From Micavibrio_C sp965231165 (GTDB taxonomy: Bacteria > Pseudomonadota > Alphaproteobacteria > Micavibrionales > Micavibrionaceae), in NCBI GenBank assembly GCA_965231165.1, contig OZ246421.1, forward strand, positions 1,798,001 to 1,862,000: a stretch of 64,000 nucleotides of DNA. Reading direction: 5' to 3'. The translations under genes and the position numbers were made by a program. Under the pieces are notes generated by a model. The model did no database searches, was not told the origin of the DNA, and saw nothing but the letters and a program-made list of their open reading frames with translations. This document shows positions 26,233 through 34,716 of this stretch, one piece after another (within the stretch, counting starts at the first letter, position 1; every line of letters starts with the position of its first letter).

Positions 26233-27678
26233 ATGAGCTTTGCCCGCCCCTTTTTCAGGTTTGCGCTGACAGCCGTTCTGATGGTGAGCATTGGCGCGTC
26301 CCCGGCGCTGGCCGCCCGGAAAAAATCCGGCCCGACTCCGAACAACCGCTACGCCTCGATCGTGATGGATGCCGAGACCGGCCAGATTTTAAGCCAGAGT
26401 AATCCTGACAAGCAGCTTTACCCGGCATCCCTGACCAAGGTGATGACGTTGCTGCTGACCTTTGAAGCGCTGGAAAACGGCACCCTGTCCTTGCGCGACC
26501 GTGTGCCGATGAGCCGCCGCGCCGTGAACATGTCGCCCAGCAAGATCGGTCTGCCGGTCGGTGCCAGTATGCGGGTCGAAGACGCCATCTATGCGCTGGT
26601 GACCAAATCCGCCAACGATGTGGCCGTAGCGCTGGCCGAGAAGGTCGGTGAAAGCGAGCCGCGTTTTGCCACGATGATGACCCGCAAGGCGCGCGAGATC
26701 GGGATGAGCCGCACACGCTTTGTCAACGCCTCGGGCTGGCATGATCCGGCACAAATATCAACGGCCCGCGATATGGCGATAATGGCCCGCTATGTGATTT
26801 ACCGTTATCCGCAGTACTACCATTATTTCAGCACCAAGAATTTCACCTTTCAGGGCCGGAACTACCACAACCATAACCGCCTGATGAGCGAATATGCCGG
26901 GATGGACGGGATGAAGACCGGCTATGTCGCGGCATCCGGCTTTAATCTGGTGGCATCGGCCAAGCGCGGCAACAAGCGCCTGATCGGCGTGGTGTTCGGT
27001 GGCCGCTCAACAGCTTCGCGTAACGCGCAAATGGCGTCATTGCTGGACAAAGGTTTCTCCGGGAAAGTTTCGGGGGAAGAACAACTGGTCGCATCGGTCG
27101 CCCCCCCGATTGCCATGAAACCCCGCGTCGTTCCAGGCCGGAAACCGGTTAACGAAGCATCACTGGCGGCCATAAAAACAGTTGCCCCGGCGGCGAGCAC
27201 ATCGGCTGCCGTCATGGCGCAGGTGCAGACCTCTGTGGTTACCCCTGCGATCACCAGCAATCTTTTGCAAAACGATGCTTTAAGCGAAATGGGCGGGCAA
27301 GGCGATTTTGACCCGGCAGAAACCAAACGGGTTGAAACCGGCCTGATGGCGATTGCCGCGATTACCGGTGACGCGAGCAAACATCCGGGACGCCCCGCCG
27401 CCCCGATCACAGATGATATTACCAACCTCGACCGTCCGTGGGCGATCCAGATTGGCGCCTTCACCAGCCGCGTCCAGACCGACAAAGCCATCCGCGCGGC
27501 CATGACAGCGCTGCCTTCGTCCCTGACCACGAACGCGCAACCCATGATCGTGCCACTGAAAACGGCTGAAGGCTGGATGTTCCGCGGACGCTTAAGCGGC
27601 TACACCAAGGAGCAAGCATCCAGCGCCTGTGCGCGCTTACGTTCCTGCCTGACCGTTTCCCCTGATGCCGCGCGTTAA
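26233..27678 (+). CDS. D-alanyl-D-alanine carboxypeptidase with C-terminal SPOR domain
   Basis: A 481-residue S11 enzyme. A signal peptide ends near SPALA. Catalytic motifs are Ser66-Leu-Thr-Lys69, Ser126-Ala-Asn128 and Lys228-Thr-Gly. A linker (~290-400) rich in Ala, Thr and Pro leads to a SPOR domain (~403-481: WAIQIGAFTSRVQTDKAI) that binds denuded glycan at the division site. The combination suggests a septum-targeted carboxypeptidase. The ATG at 26233 gives a proper signal peptide; the frame is open further upstream. It overlaps the next gene by 14 bp. Confidence 0.93.
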   Translation: MSFARPFFRFALTAVLMVSIGASPALAARKKSGPTPNNRYASIVMDAETGQILSQSNPDKQLYPASLTKVMTLLLTFEALENGTLSLRDRVPMSRRAVNMSPSKIGLPVGASMRVEDAIYALVTKSANDVAVALAEKVGESEPRFATMMTRKAREIGMSRTRFVNASGWHDPAQISTARDMAIMARYVIYRYPQYYHYFSTKNFTFQGRNYHNHNRLMSEYAGMDGMKTGYVAASGFNLVASAKRGNKRLIGVVFGGRSTASRNAQMASLLDKGFSGKVSGEEQLVASVAPPIAMKPRVVPGRKPVNEASLAAIKTVAPAASTSAAVMAQVQTSVVTPAITSNLLQNDALSEMGGQGDFDPAETKRVETGLMAIAAITGDASKHPGRPAAPITDDITNLDRPWAIQIGAFTSRVQTDKAIRAAMTALPSSLTTNAQPMIVPLKTAEGWMFRGRLSGYTKEQASSACARLRSCLTVSPDAAR

Positions 27679-28399
27679 CATGCACATTTCAAACCCCGAC
27701 GCCCCGCACCGTGAACGACAACAATCCGGTAACGTGATTTTCTTCATATTGCTGGCGATTTTATTACTGGGGTTGCTGACGGCCGCTTTACGTTCAAGCG
27801 GGATTGAAGGCAGCCAGATCGATGGCGAGACCAATGCCATCAATGTTTCGCGGATGAAAGACCAGGCCAATGCTTTTGAACGCGGGGTAGCGTTCATCAT
27901 GCAAAACGATGCCAGCGAAACCGACATACGCTTTGCACACGCCGATGCGCCTGCCGACTACGGCAACGACCCTACAGTAGGTGCGCCGTTCCAGATTTTC
28001 GCACGTGCGGGCGGGGGGGTTGAATATCTGCCGCCTCCTTCAGGCATCAATGACGGCAGCGGCTGGGAGTTCTACGGCAATACACACATGCCACAAGTCG
28101 GTACTGCCTTGCCGGAATTGCTGGCGGTGCTCCCTAATATCACAGCGGATGCCTGTACGCTGATCAATACGCAGGCCGGTTATACAGGCACCCCGACGGA
28201 CACGGGCGGCAACGCGCAATCAGCCGCTTGCGTCTATAGCGATTCAAGCGCCCGTTTCTCCAGCGCCGGCATCTATAGCGACCCTGCGAGCAATACGACC
28301 GATGAAGCGACCTTCTCGATCAAGCCCGCCACACAAGCCTGCGTCACTTGCAGCGGCGACGGGTCACGTCATTTTGTCAGGGTTCTTTTAGCGCGCTAG
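27665..28399 (+). CDS. Pilin-like exported protein, paralogue of the protein at 18349
   Basis: A 244-residue protein with an N-terminal hydrophobic helix after a short basic leader (RQQSGNVIFFILLAILLLGLL). The ectodomain contains FARAGGGVEYLPPP, a WEFYGNTHMP segment, six Cys or so, and ends VLLAR as its paralogue does. The start at 27665 lies inside the end of the SPOR-carboxypeptidase gene; an ATG at 27680 is also possible. The shared features suggest a surface or periplasmic filament-like protein, but no secretion genes adjoin it. Function unknown. Confidence 0.76.
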   Translation: MPRVNMHISNPDAPHRERQQSGNVIFFILLAILLLGLLTAALRSSGIEGSQIDGETNAINVSRMKDQANAFERGVAFIMQNDASETDIRFAHADAPADYGNDPTVGAPFQIFARAGGGVEYLPPPSGINDGSGWEFYGNTHMPQVGTALPELLAVLPNITADACTLINTQAGYTGTPTDTGGNAQSAACVYSDSSARFSSAGIYSDPASNTTDEATFSIKPATQACVTCSGDGSRHFVRVLLAR

Positions 28400-28426
28400 A
28401 AACGAGGACGTTCTAGTTCGGCCATT

Positions 28427-29305
28427 TTAATTCGGCATTGTGCATTCGCCGACATCCACGTCTGAGGGCATATAAACGCAAGCCGGGTTCGAGCACGTTT
28501 TCTCATTGAAGGATGTCGTGCCCAGCGGCGACGTAAAATCTGTCACGAGCATGCCTGTCGGGACAGGTACACCGCATTCGCCGGACGTGTACATATCAAT
28601 CCCAGTGGTGTTGGTGCCTGTGCGTATGAAGATATTCACCGGATCGGCAATGTAATCAACGCCGTCACGCGGATTAGCCCCCATCGTCCAGACAGGCACA
28701 CGCCCGTTATAGGCGATATCGAGCGCCATATTCAAACCTGTATAAGCCGGGGCCGGACAGGCCGCGAGCGACGTCGGCAACTGGCGCGGTTCACCGCCGG
28801 TGTAATAGGTCAGGTCAAAGAAGCTTTCCAGATCTGCGCGATTATAAAAATTCATGCAACGCGATACTTCCCAGAGGCTGGCAATGGCATTGCACATACC
28901 CGCCGGAGGAGCGGGCAGCGCCGGATTGGGCGCGGTATAGCGGCTATTGAGATATTCATCGGCGAAGTTCGCCGTGAGGTAATTCCCAATCGGGTTTGTC
29001 GTCACATCGGTCAGTGATGCCGGACGGAACAAAAAGTCAGCATTTTGCTGCACCGGGGGAACATGGTCGCGGAAACAGCTATATTCAAAAACGCTGTCGG
29101 GTTTGAAAATCAGGTTCTGGTTCTGCACATTTTCACGGGCGGCTTCAGCAAAACCCCGCGCATCGATGGCATCCATGAATTGCGGGTCGCAGGCTGTCGT
29201 CTGCGCATCAACACTGCCTGTCTGCACGGTCAGCGCCAACAGCAATGAAAACGTCCCGGTCAGGAACGATCTGAAAACAAAGGATTTTTTTACCTGTTCG
29301 CCCAC
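28427..29305 (-). CDS. Exported cysteine-containing protein, unknown function
   Basis: A 292-residue protein with a signal peptide (~1-34, hydrophobic FLTGTFSLLLALTVQTG, cleaved near VDA). The mature part has nine Cys (for example TACDPQF, GMCNAI, GECGVP, KTCSN, GECTMP), which suggests disulfides formed in the periplasm. I see no catalytic motif or named domain. It is the last of three minus-strand envelope genes (30675, 29997, 29305), 104 bp after the FlgO-like gene. Convergent with the pilin-like gene; both may concern an unknown surface structure. Confidence 0.72.
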   Translation of the reverse strand: MGEQVKKSFVFRSFLTGTFSLLLALTVQTGSVDAQTTACDPQFMDAIDARGFAEAARENVQNQNLIFKPDSVFEYSCFRDHVPPVQQNADFLFRPASLTDVTTNPIGNYLTANFADEYLNSRYTAPNPALPAPPAGMCNAIASLWEVSRCMNFYNRADLESFFDLTYYTGGEPRQLPTSLAACPAPAYTGLNMALDIAYNGRVPVWTMGANPRDGVDYIADPVNIFIRTGTNTTGIDMYTSGECGVPVPTGMLVTDFTSPLGTTSFNEKTCSNPACVYMPSDVDVGECTMPN

Positions 29306-29409
29306 GAAGTCCCGCTTGCCCCTCTTAATAAGCTTCTCTTATTGTGCCGCTGAAAGACCCTGTTTGTCCAGAATTGATAAATCTTCCGATTTTGCCGGGC
29401 GGGCCATGC

Positions 29410-29997
29410 CTAGAAATCAAAAAACCCGCGTTTTTCACCCGGTGCCGCCGGTGGACGCGCCATTTCGGCAATTTCGTTGGTCATCGGGATATTGTAATCA
29501 TACGCCCCCCAGATCCGGCCTGAACTCATATCGACGATGCGCAGATTGACAAGAATGTCGCCACCGCTGATCACATAATGACCGGTGATCATCGCCTGTA
29601 CATTGCCCACACTCACACCCCCGGTCGGCGCGCCCTCAAGCGGCGCTTTCAGCACGGGTGCAGCGGGGCTTGCGGGCATGTCGCCTGCGGACACCGTACC
29701 GATATCATCAGGCATATTGACGTTATAGCCAAGTTGCACAAAGCGGGCGCCGATCTGGCCAGAAACAATCTTGCCGAAGGGTGCGGTGCTGGCCGGTGTT
29801 TTCAGATCCGTGAGTGTGCCCAGCGCCAGAACCGTATCCTGAGAAATACGGGCTTCCGCTTGCTGCAGCAACATATCGGCAGCGGCGTAGCTGGTCGAAG
29901 TCAGATTGGTATCGGGCGTGGAGAGCATGCTCATGCCCGAGGCGCAGGCTGCCAGCAACGGCATCACCACAGCCAACATCAAAATAGAAAATTTCAT
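29410..29997 (-). CDS. FlgO-like outer-membrane lipoprotein
   Basis: A 195-residue lipoprotein. The lipobox is LLAAC with the lipidated Cys18. The body matches the FlgO pattern: repeated short blocks such as AADMLLQQAEARISQDTVLALGTLTDL, FGKIVSGQIGARFVQLGYNV, AMITGHYVISGGDILVNLRIVDMSSGRIWGAYDYNI. FlgO is known as a flagellum-associated lipoprotein, but related proteins occur outside flagellar clusters, and no flagellar gene is here. It starts 6 bp after the preceding gene's stop, so the pair is one transcript. Confidence 0.82.
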   Translation of the reverse strand: MKFSILMLAVVMPLLAACASGMSMLSTPDTNLTSTSYAAADMLLQQAEARISQDTVLALGTLTDLKTPASTAPFGKIVSGQIGARFVQLGYNVNMPDDIGTVSAGDMPASPAAPVLKAPLEGAPTGGVSVGNVQAMITGHYVISGGDILVNLRIVDMSSGRIWGAYDYNIPMTNEIAEMARPPAAPGEKRGFFDF

Positions 29998-30003
29998 CGG
30001 AAA

Positions 30004-30675
30004 TTACTCGGATGGAGTCAGGGCCACGGGATCAGCCGGAACCGCCATGACCGCCGGGCCATCCATCGAAACGCCCGTGCCGATGGTGTAAATGCCGCTT
30101 TCCTCGATCACGAAATTGCTTTTCGAGACGGTGAGACGCACTGTCAGCAACAGACGCGCCGGATTGGCAGGATCGGAAGGCATGGCGCTGTAGGCCAGAT
30201 GGAATGTGCCCGCACCGCGCGTGGCGGCGGTCGGCCAGCCCTGTTCGTTGGTGGCGGATTTCAGAGCAGATTCAAAACCGGGGATGGATTTTCCCTCCAT
30301 GCCTTCGAAGAAGGTCGGTTCAACCGGGTAACCGAGGCGACCCTTGATCCGGGAAACAAGCTCACGGGAAGCCGGCATCCATGCCAGCGATTCAGCACTT
30401 AAACCCATGCTCTGGCTTTCAACACCGCTGCCATCGTCCGCGCCATCGCTACCCAGCGGGGCCAGTTCTGTCGATTGGGCGTGTTTTGTACCTTTTTCCC
30501 AGAAGCCGGGCTCAGCACCCGCCGGGGCTTTATAGGCACCGTTATGGTATTTATAGCCGGTTGGTGTAGGACCGGGTTCGATAGAGCCGCCACAGGCGCT
30601 CAAGAGGAACGGGACGGCCAGCGCCACAATATAGAGGGACTTGATCAAGGACCTTGTTTTACCTGACGTCATCAT
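30004..30675 (-). CDS. Putative lipoprotein
   Basis: A 223-residue protein with a lipobox LLSAC (Cys28) after a basic start and a hydrophobic stretch. The mature part has a Pro/Gly/Thr-rich linker, then LVSRIKGRLGYPVEPTFFEGMEGKSIPGFESALKSA and a beta-rich end (LLLTVRLTVSKSNFVIEESGIYTIG). No named domain is recognised. The ATG at 30672 is an equal alternative start. It leads the lipoprotein-FlgO-exported-protein group. Upstream lies a set of hairpins that probably end hldE transcripts. Confidence 0.75.
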   Translation of the reverse strand: MMTSGKTRSLIKSLYIVALAVPFLLSACGGSIEPGPTPTGYKYHNGAYKAPAGAEPGFWEKGTKHAQSTELAPLGSDGADDGSGVESQSMGLSAESLAWMPASRELVSRIKGRLGYPVEPTFFEGMEGKSIPGFESALKSATNEQGWPTAATRGAGTFHLAYSAMPSDPANPARLLLTVRLTVSKSNFVIEESGIYTIGTGVSMDGPAVMAVPADPVALTPSE

Positions 30676-30689
30676 GCACCAGCCTGGCT

Positions 30690-30763
30690 TGCCGCCGTTG
30701 CGGCGGATAATCTTGAGAACACCCCTGAAACGGGGACAGACACCCCCGAATCAGCCGGGGGTG
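30690..30763 (-). terminator. Three successive GC-rich stem-loops downstream of hldE
   Basis: CCGCCG-TTG-CGGCGG lies at about 30691-30705, CCCC-TGAAAC-GGGG at 30722-30735, and CACCCCCG-AATCAGC-CGGGGGTG at 30741-30763. They fall between the hldE stop and the next minus-strand gene. None has a T-run, so termination is plausible but not certain; they could also be an RNA-processing or leader element. Confidence 0.4.
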
Positions 30764-30827
30764 ACGTTTGATGTTACCAAGTCTTATCAAGGTGGTATAG
30801 CCCCCGTTTCCTTAAAAAAGGGCCGTG

Positions 30828-32312
30828 CTATCCGGTTTTCTGTATTTTACGGATAGAGGAGGTCGTGCTGTGCCCGTCATAAAGCGGCATGATTTCAAAA
30901 TGACCGCCATAGGCAAAGACGGTTTCGGCCTCGGGCAGATCTTCCACCCGGTAATCGCCGCCCTTGAAGCAGATGCCGGGCCTTAGCGCCCCGATCACCC
31001 GGATGGGCTTATCGTCATCGGCTTTATCTTCACCAAAAATCACCACCATATCGACCGCCCCCAGCGCCGCCATCACGGCCCCGCGGGACAGTTCACCATG
31101 CACAGGACGGCCTGCGCCTTTGAGGCGGGTTACGGAAGCATCGGCATTCAGGCCCACAACCAGACGGTCGCAGCGTTCGCGGGCGCGGTTCAGGTAATTG
31201 ACATGACCGTAATGCAGGATATCAAAGCAACCATTGGTAAAACCGACCCGCAGGCCTTGTGCCTCCCACGCCGCAACCTGCGCGCGCGCCTGCTGCCAGT
31301 CTTGATAGACGGGCGCTTCGTGCTGAAGGCCGACAGCTCCACCGGAAACAACCGCCAGCAATTCCGCCTTTTCAATCGGCGTGGTGCCGGGTTTGGCGAC
31401 GATGATCCCGGCGGCTTCGTTGGCAATTTTCGCCGCTTCCAGAATAGAAAGCCCCGAAGAGAGCGCGACGGCCAATGTGGCGATCACGGTATCGCCGGCA
31501 CCCGCCACACCTGCCACTTGTTTAGCGGTGGCTGCATAATGAACGGGAGCAGCACCCGCCGTTATAATGCTCATGCCGTGTTCAGAGCGTTTGGCGATCA
31601 CGGTTTTAATGTCTGTCGTGGCAAGCAGATGCGTGGCGGCCTTGATTACATCATCCTGCGTCAGCGTCGGCAGGCCTGTGGCTTCGCCAAGTTCCCTGGC
31701 ATTCGGCGTAATAAAATCAGCGTCTTTATATATAGTGAAATCGCGGCCTTTAGGGTCAACCAGCACCGGAATATTTTGTGCCTTGGCGGCCTTCATCACC
31801 GCCGCCATCACCGCTTTGGTCAGTACGCCCTTACCGTAGTCGGACAGGACCACCGCACCGCAGCCTTTGATCGCGGCCTGAATATTGCCGATCAGTTTTT
31901 CTTCATCGGCAGAGATAAGCGGCAGTGCCTTTTCGTAGTCGGCGCGCAGCAGCAATTCATCGCCTTTAACAAAGCGCATTTTCACGGTCGAGGGGCGGTC
32001 GGCAACAATAGTCAGATATTGCGTATCGGCTTTGCACCCGGCGAGATGTGCGCGAATTTTTTCACCAGCACCGTCAGCGGCCACCGCGCCCAGCACATGC
32101 GCCCGCGCACCCAGACCCGCAATGTTCGCGACCACACCCCCCGCACCGCCCAGCAAAAAGCTTTCATGGGTGGCGGAAAGAACGGGCACAGGTGCCTCAG
32201 GCGCCTGACGATACACTTCGCCGTGCACATAATGATCAAGCATCAGGTCGCCCACCACCAGCACGGGTGCGGCCTGCAAAAAATCAGTCCATTCTTTCAG
32301 GGGGATACCCAT
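30828..32312 (-). CDS. hldE: Bifunctional heptose-7-phosphate kinase / heptose-1-phosphate adenylyltransferase
   Basis: A 494-residue cytoplasmic enzyme making ADP-heptose for the LPS inner core. The N-terminal PfkB-type kinase (~1-330) has VLVVGDLMLDHYVHG, the GGAGGVVANIAGLGA segment and the anion hole GVAGAGDTVIA. The C-terminal nucleotidyltransferase (~350-494) has FTNGCFDILHYGHVNYL and ends HSTTSSIRKIQKTG. Such a two-domain fusion indicates a Gram-negative LPS core with heptose. gmhA, gmhB and hldD are not in the window. It is divergent from the transglutaminase-like gene. Confidence 0.96.
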   Translation of the reverse strand: MGIPLKEWTDFLQAAPVLVVGDLMLDHYVHGEVYRQAPEAPVPVLSATHESFLLGGAGGVVANIAGLGARAHVLGAVAADGAGEKIRAHLAGCKADTQYLTIVADRPSTVKMRFVKGDELLLRADYEKALPLISADEEKLIGNIQAAIKGCGAVVLSDYGKGVLTKAVMAAVMKAAKAQNIPVLVDPKGRDFTIYKDADFITPNARELGEATGLPTLTQDDVIKAATHLLATTDIKTVIAKRSEHGMSIITAGAAPVHYAATAKQVAGVAGAGDTVIATLAVALSSGLSILEAAKIANEAAGIIVAKPGTTPIEKAELLAVVSGGAVGLQHEAPVYQDWQQARAQVAAWEAQGLRVGFTNGCFDILHYGHVNYLNRARERCDRLVVGLNADASVTRLKGAGRPVHGELSRGAVMAALGAVDMVVIFGEDKADDDKPIRVIGALRPGICFKGGDYRVEDLPEAETVFAYGGHFEIMPLYDGHSTTSSIRKIQKTG

Positions 32313-32468
32313 GATCCAAAGATCCTTAAGATTTTATGTTTTTTCATGCCCGTATTCAGAATTCGTCAACCTTTATAGTGTTTAATAGGGGCATGGCTAC
32401 AGAAAGGCAACAATAATAAGACAAGCCAGAAACGGACAAAATACAAGGGAAACAAGGATTTTCCGAGG

Positions 32469-33434
32469 GTGGCAAGAGTGAATAACATGAGTGAAGAACA
32501 AGCAGGCAGAAGCGGTATCCTGCGCAAAATCAAGATTTTCATGGAACGCCACCGTCTGGGCGAATTGATGGTCCTCAACGGCCATCTGACTACCGGAGAG
32601 TTGCGTTACGCCCTGGCCCGCCAGCGCACCAGCCCGCATAATCTGGGCCGTATCCTGATTGAAGAAAAGATGATTTCGCGTTCAGCGCTTTACAGCGTAC
32701 TGGCGCAACAATGGACGATCCGGGTCATGGTGGGCTTCACCACGCTGATGCTCGCGTTCGCCTGCATGGGCATCAAGCCTGCCAAGGCGGGTGGCATCAA
32801 GGATATTCCGGCACAGATCAATCTGGCCAGTGCGGCCAACGCCGCGTTTTCGCCGGTAGCTTCCTATCCGGCTTTATTCAATGCAACGGAGCGCCGTTCC
32901 GGCAATCTCGATCCCTTTACAAAATGGACGAGCATGTTTGGCCGCTTTGAAAAGGCCGCCTACCAACCGCGCAACCAGAAAATCATTGAGGACTGGAAGC
33001 AAGACCTGCAGGCCTATCAGGGCAAGTCTCTGCGCGAGATGGCAGAAAACGTAAATTCTCTGATCAACAAAACCGAATATATCGAAGACAGCAATAATTA
33101 CGGCCAAAGCGATTACTGGGCGACGCCGGTTGAGTTCTTTACACGCGGCGGTGACTGCGAGGATTTCGCGATTGCCAAATATGTATCGTTGCGGGCACTG
33201 GGTGTTCCGGAAGAACGTATGCGCATCGCTATCGTTCAGGACATGCGCAAGAACATCCCGCATGCGATTTTGATCGTCTATACCGAAGATGGTGCCATGG
33301 TGCTGGATAACCAGAACAAGCGCGCCCTGAGCACGGCCAGCGTCGATCATTACAAGCCGATTTTCTCGATCAACCGTCAAGCGTGGTGGCTGCACAGCAA
33401 ACCCGGAAGCACGGTACTGGCATCGGCACAATAA
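32469..33434 (+). CDS. Transglutaminase-like cysteine protease (BTLCP) fused to an MshEN-like N-terminal domain
   Basis: A 321-residue protein. Residues 29-52 match the motif RLGxxLxxxGxLxxxxLxxxLxxQ (RLGELMVLNGHL...RQ) and 58-81 repeat it (NLGRILIEEKMIS...QQ): the pattern of the MshEN domain, a c-di-GMP receptor in MshE ATPases. A hydrophobic segment (~86-102) follows. The C-terminal part (~110-321) is a bacterial transglutaminase-like peptidase (DUF920, LapG class) with Cys230 in GGDCEDFAI, His265 in PHAIL and Asp280 in VLDNQNK. The start may instead be the ATG at 32487. The protease would face the periplasm and the receptor domain the cytoplasm. Confidence 0.88.
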   Translation: MARVNNMSEEQAGRSGILRKIKIFMERHRLGELMVLNGHLTTGELRYALARQRTSPHNLGRILIEEKMISRSALYSVLAQQWTIRVMVGFTTLMLAFACMGIKPAKAGGIKDIPAQINLASAANAAFSPVASYPALFNATERRSGNLDPFTKWTSMFGRFEKAAYQPRNQKIIEDWKQDLQAYQGKSLREMAENVNSLINKTEYIEDSNNYGQSDYWATPVEFFTRGGDCEDFAIAKYVSLRALGVPEERMRIAIVQDMRKNIPHAILIVYTEDGAMVLDNQNKRALSTASVDHYKPIFSINRQAWWLHSKPGSTVLASAQ

Positions 33435-33481
33435 AGAGAATTTTGTAGAAGTCTGCTCCCACAGTTTCACAAGTGAAGTAG

Positions 33482-33512
33482 AAAACGGCTCCCTTAAAAG
33501 AGGAGCCGTTTT
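33482..33512. terminator. Bidirectional intrinsic terminator
   Basis: AAAACGGCTCC (33482-33492) pairs with GGAGCCGTTTT (33502-33512), an 11-bp stem with A/T runs on both sides, between the protease gene (+) and the unknown gene ending at 33533 (-). Confidence 0.8.
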
Positions 33513-33532
33513 CATTTAACGAAATTGAATAA

Positions 33533-34279
33533 CTAGAGTTGCGGAATAAACGCCTTTTTCTTGCCGCAAGCGCAGTCCACACAAGGATCATTGGCCTGTT
33601 CATTGAATATGGCGCGGTATTTCTGGTGAACACGTTCAGCATGTTGCGGCGTACCGGGAACCGCACAAGCCGGGCGCGGATCGACAGCCATCAGACGATT
33701 AGCCGAACCGATACGCAATTCCAGATTTTCAAAAGTGATCGTACCTGGATCATGGGCAGCGCGATCAAGAACCTCGGAAGGTATGAAACTGTCGATCATA
33801 ATCCGGCGTCCTTCAGACAAATGTGCGCGTACTCTGTCGTTTTCGCGCCCGGGCGGCAGGTAGAAAATGCTCCCTTCAAAACTCTGACGGCTACGAGCGT
33901 CGGGATGCATCGCGCCATAATAGGCATCCAGCTCTCGGCTGGCGGCTGATAATTGTACAATCAGCCCTTTGACATTATAGGTCTCCGGCTTTCCAGAGGC
34001 GGCTGTGTCAATCAATTCCATAGACATGATCTGATCACGGACCTGTTTGTACACACTACCCAACATCACCCTGGATTGAAGAGCCTTCCGCAACTTGTCG
34101 AGAGCGGCGTCTTTATCGCCGGTCGCCCAAAGCCCGTCCGGTCCCTCGAAAATGGGTTTCAATATTTCAACGGACGCACTTTTCCCCCCGCTGACAGGGA
34201 GGATCTGACTGAATCCGCCTTTTGGCATAAAACGGTGCACAGGGTTACCGGTATTATCAGCGTTCAGATCATTACTCAT
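33533..34279 (-). CDS. Unknown protein, paralogue of the 96-residue protein at 34426
   Basis: A 248-residue protein; the ATG at 34279 follows GAGG by 5 bases, so it is preferred over the one five codons earlier. No signal or membrane segment. Residues ~35-95 (ILKPIFEG...WATGDKDAALDKLRKALQS...QIMSMELI) match the neighbouring small protein. The C-terminus has the cluster CVDCACGKKK, which could bind metal. I do not recognise the family. It and the neighbour are preceded by the same TTGACATAAT-like sequence, so they may be co-regulated as separate units. Confidence 0.7.
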   Translation of the reverse strand: MSNDLNADNTGNPVHRFMPKGGFSQILPVSGGKSASVEILKPIFEGPDGLWATGDKDAALDKLRKALQSRVMLGSVYKQVRDQIMSMELIDTAASGKPETYNVKGLIVQLSAASRELDAYYGAMHPDARSRQSFEGSIFYLPPGRENDRVRAHLSEGRRIMIDSFIPSEVLDRAAHDPGTITFENLELRIGSANRLMAVDPRPACAVPGTPQHAERVHQKYRAIFNEQANDPCVDCACGKKKAFIPQL

Positions 34280-34345
34280 GGCGGCCTCTTTCATCCTGGT
34301 AGATTAGGTATCTCTACCTGACCAATCATCATTATGTCAATAAAA

Positions 34346-34383
34346 TACCCCTCCCTTTTTCTTCTAAAATATAGGGAGGGGTA
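34346..34383 (-). terminator. Stem-loop between the two paralogous unknown genes
   Basis: TACCCCTCCCT (34346-34356) pairs with AGGGAGGGGTA (34373-34383), 11 bp. On the minus strand it follows the 34426 gene and is succeeded by an AT-rich TTTTATT stretch, so it fits as that gene's terminator. Confidence 0.6.
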
Positions 34384-34425
34384 ATAGAGCAACTTACTTT
34401 TCATCAGCTGAATACTTCTGGCAGT

Positions 34426-34716
34426 TCACGCATGCGGCCTATTCATGACTATGCATTCGATTTTCTTATCGTCCTTTTTAGCTGCCTTTAAATCCATAGA
34501 ATTTATAGTATTACAGATCGGCTGGTACATTTCAGAGGCCATTTCCAGCTCTCCGCCAGGCGCAAAAATTTCTTTCAGATTCGCAAGCGCGGTATTCTTA
34601 TCGCCTGTGGCATACATTTCATGAAAGATCGCTTTTACCTTCGGCGTAAGCCAGCTTTTCCCGTAACCAATTTGAAAATCTTTATCAAAATCTTGGGGGG
34701 TCGGATTATCGCTCAT
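34426..34716 (-). CDS. Small unknown protein (96 residues), paralogue of 33533-34279
   Basis: A 96-residue soluble protein. The segment PKVKAIFHEMYATGDKNTALANLKEIFAPGGELEMASEMYQPICNTINSMDL matches the neighbouring larger protein over about 55 residues, especially ATGDKxxALxxLK and INSMDL/IMSMEL. It begins MSDNPTPQDF, similar to MSNDLNADNT of the neighbour, and shares an AAGAGG ribosome site. It therefore looks like a shortened or ancestral copy consisting of the shared domain alone. Function unknown. It is divergent from the sigma factor pair. Confidence 0.68.
   Translation of the reverse strand: MSDNPTPQDFDKDFQIGYGKSWLTPKVKAIFHEMYATGDKNTALANLKEIFAPGGELEMASEMYQPICNTINSMDLKAAKKDDKKIECIVMNRPHA

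Noticed and set aside
31098..32378. Long open frame antisense to hldE (+ strand, 426 codons)
   Set aside because: hldE is a complete, recognisable bifunctional enzyme on the other strand; the antisense protein has no family features.
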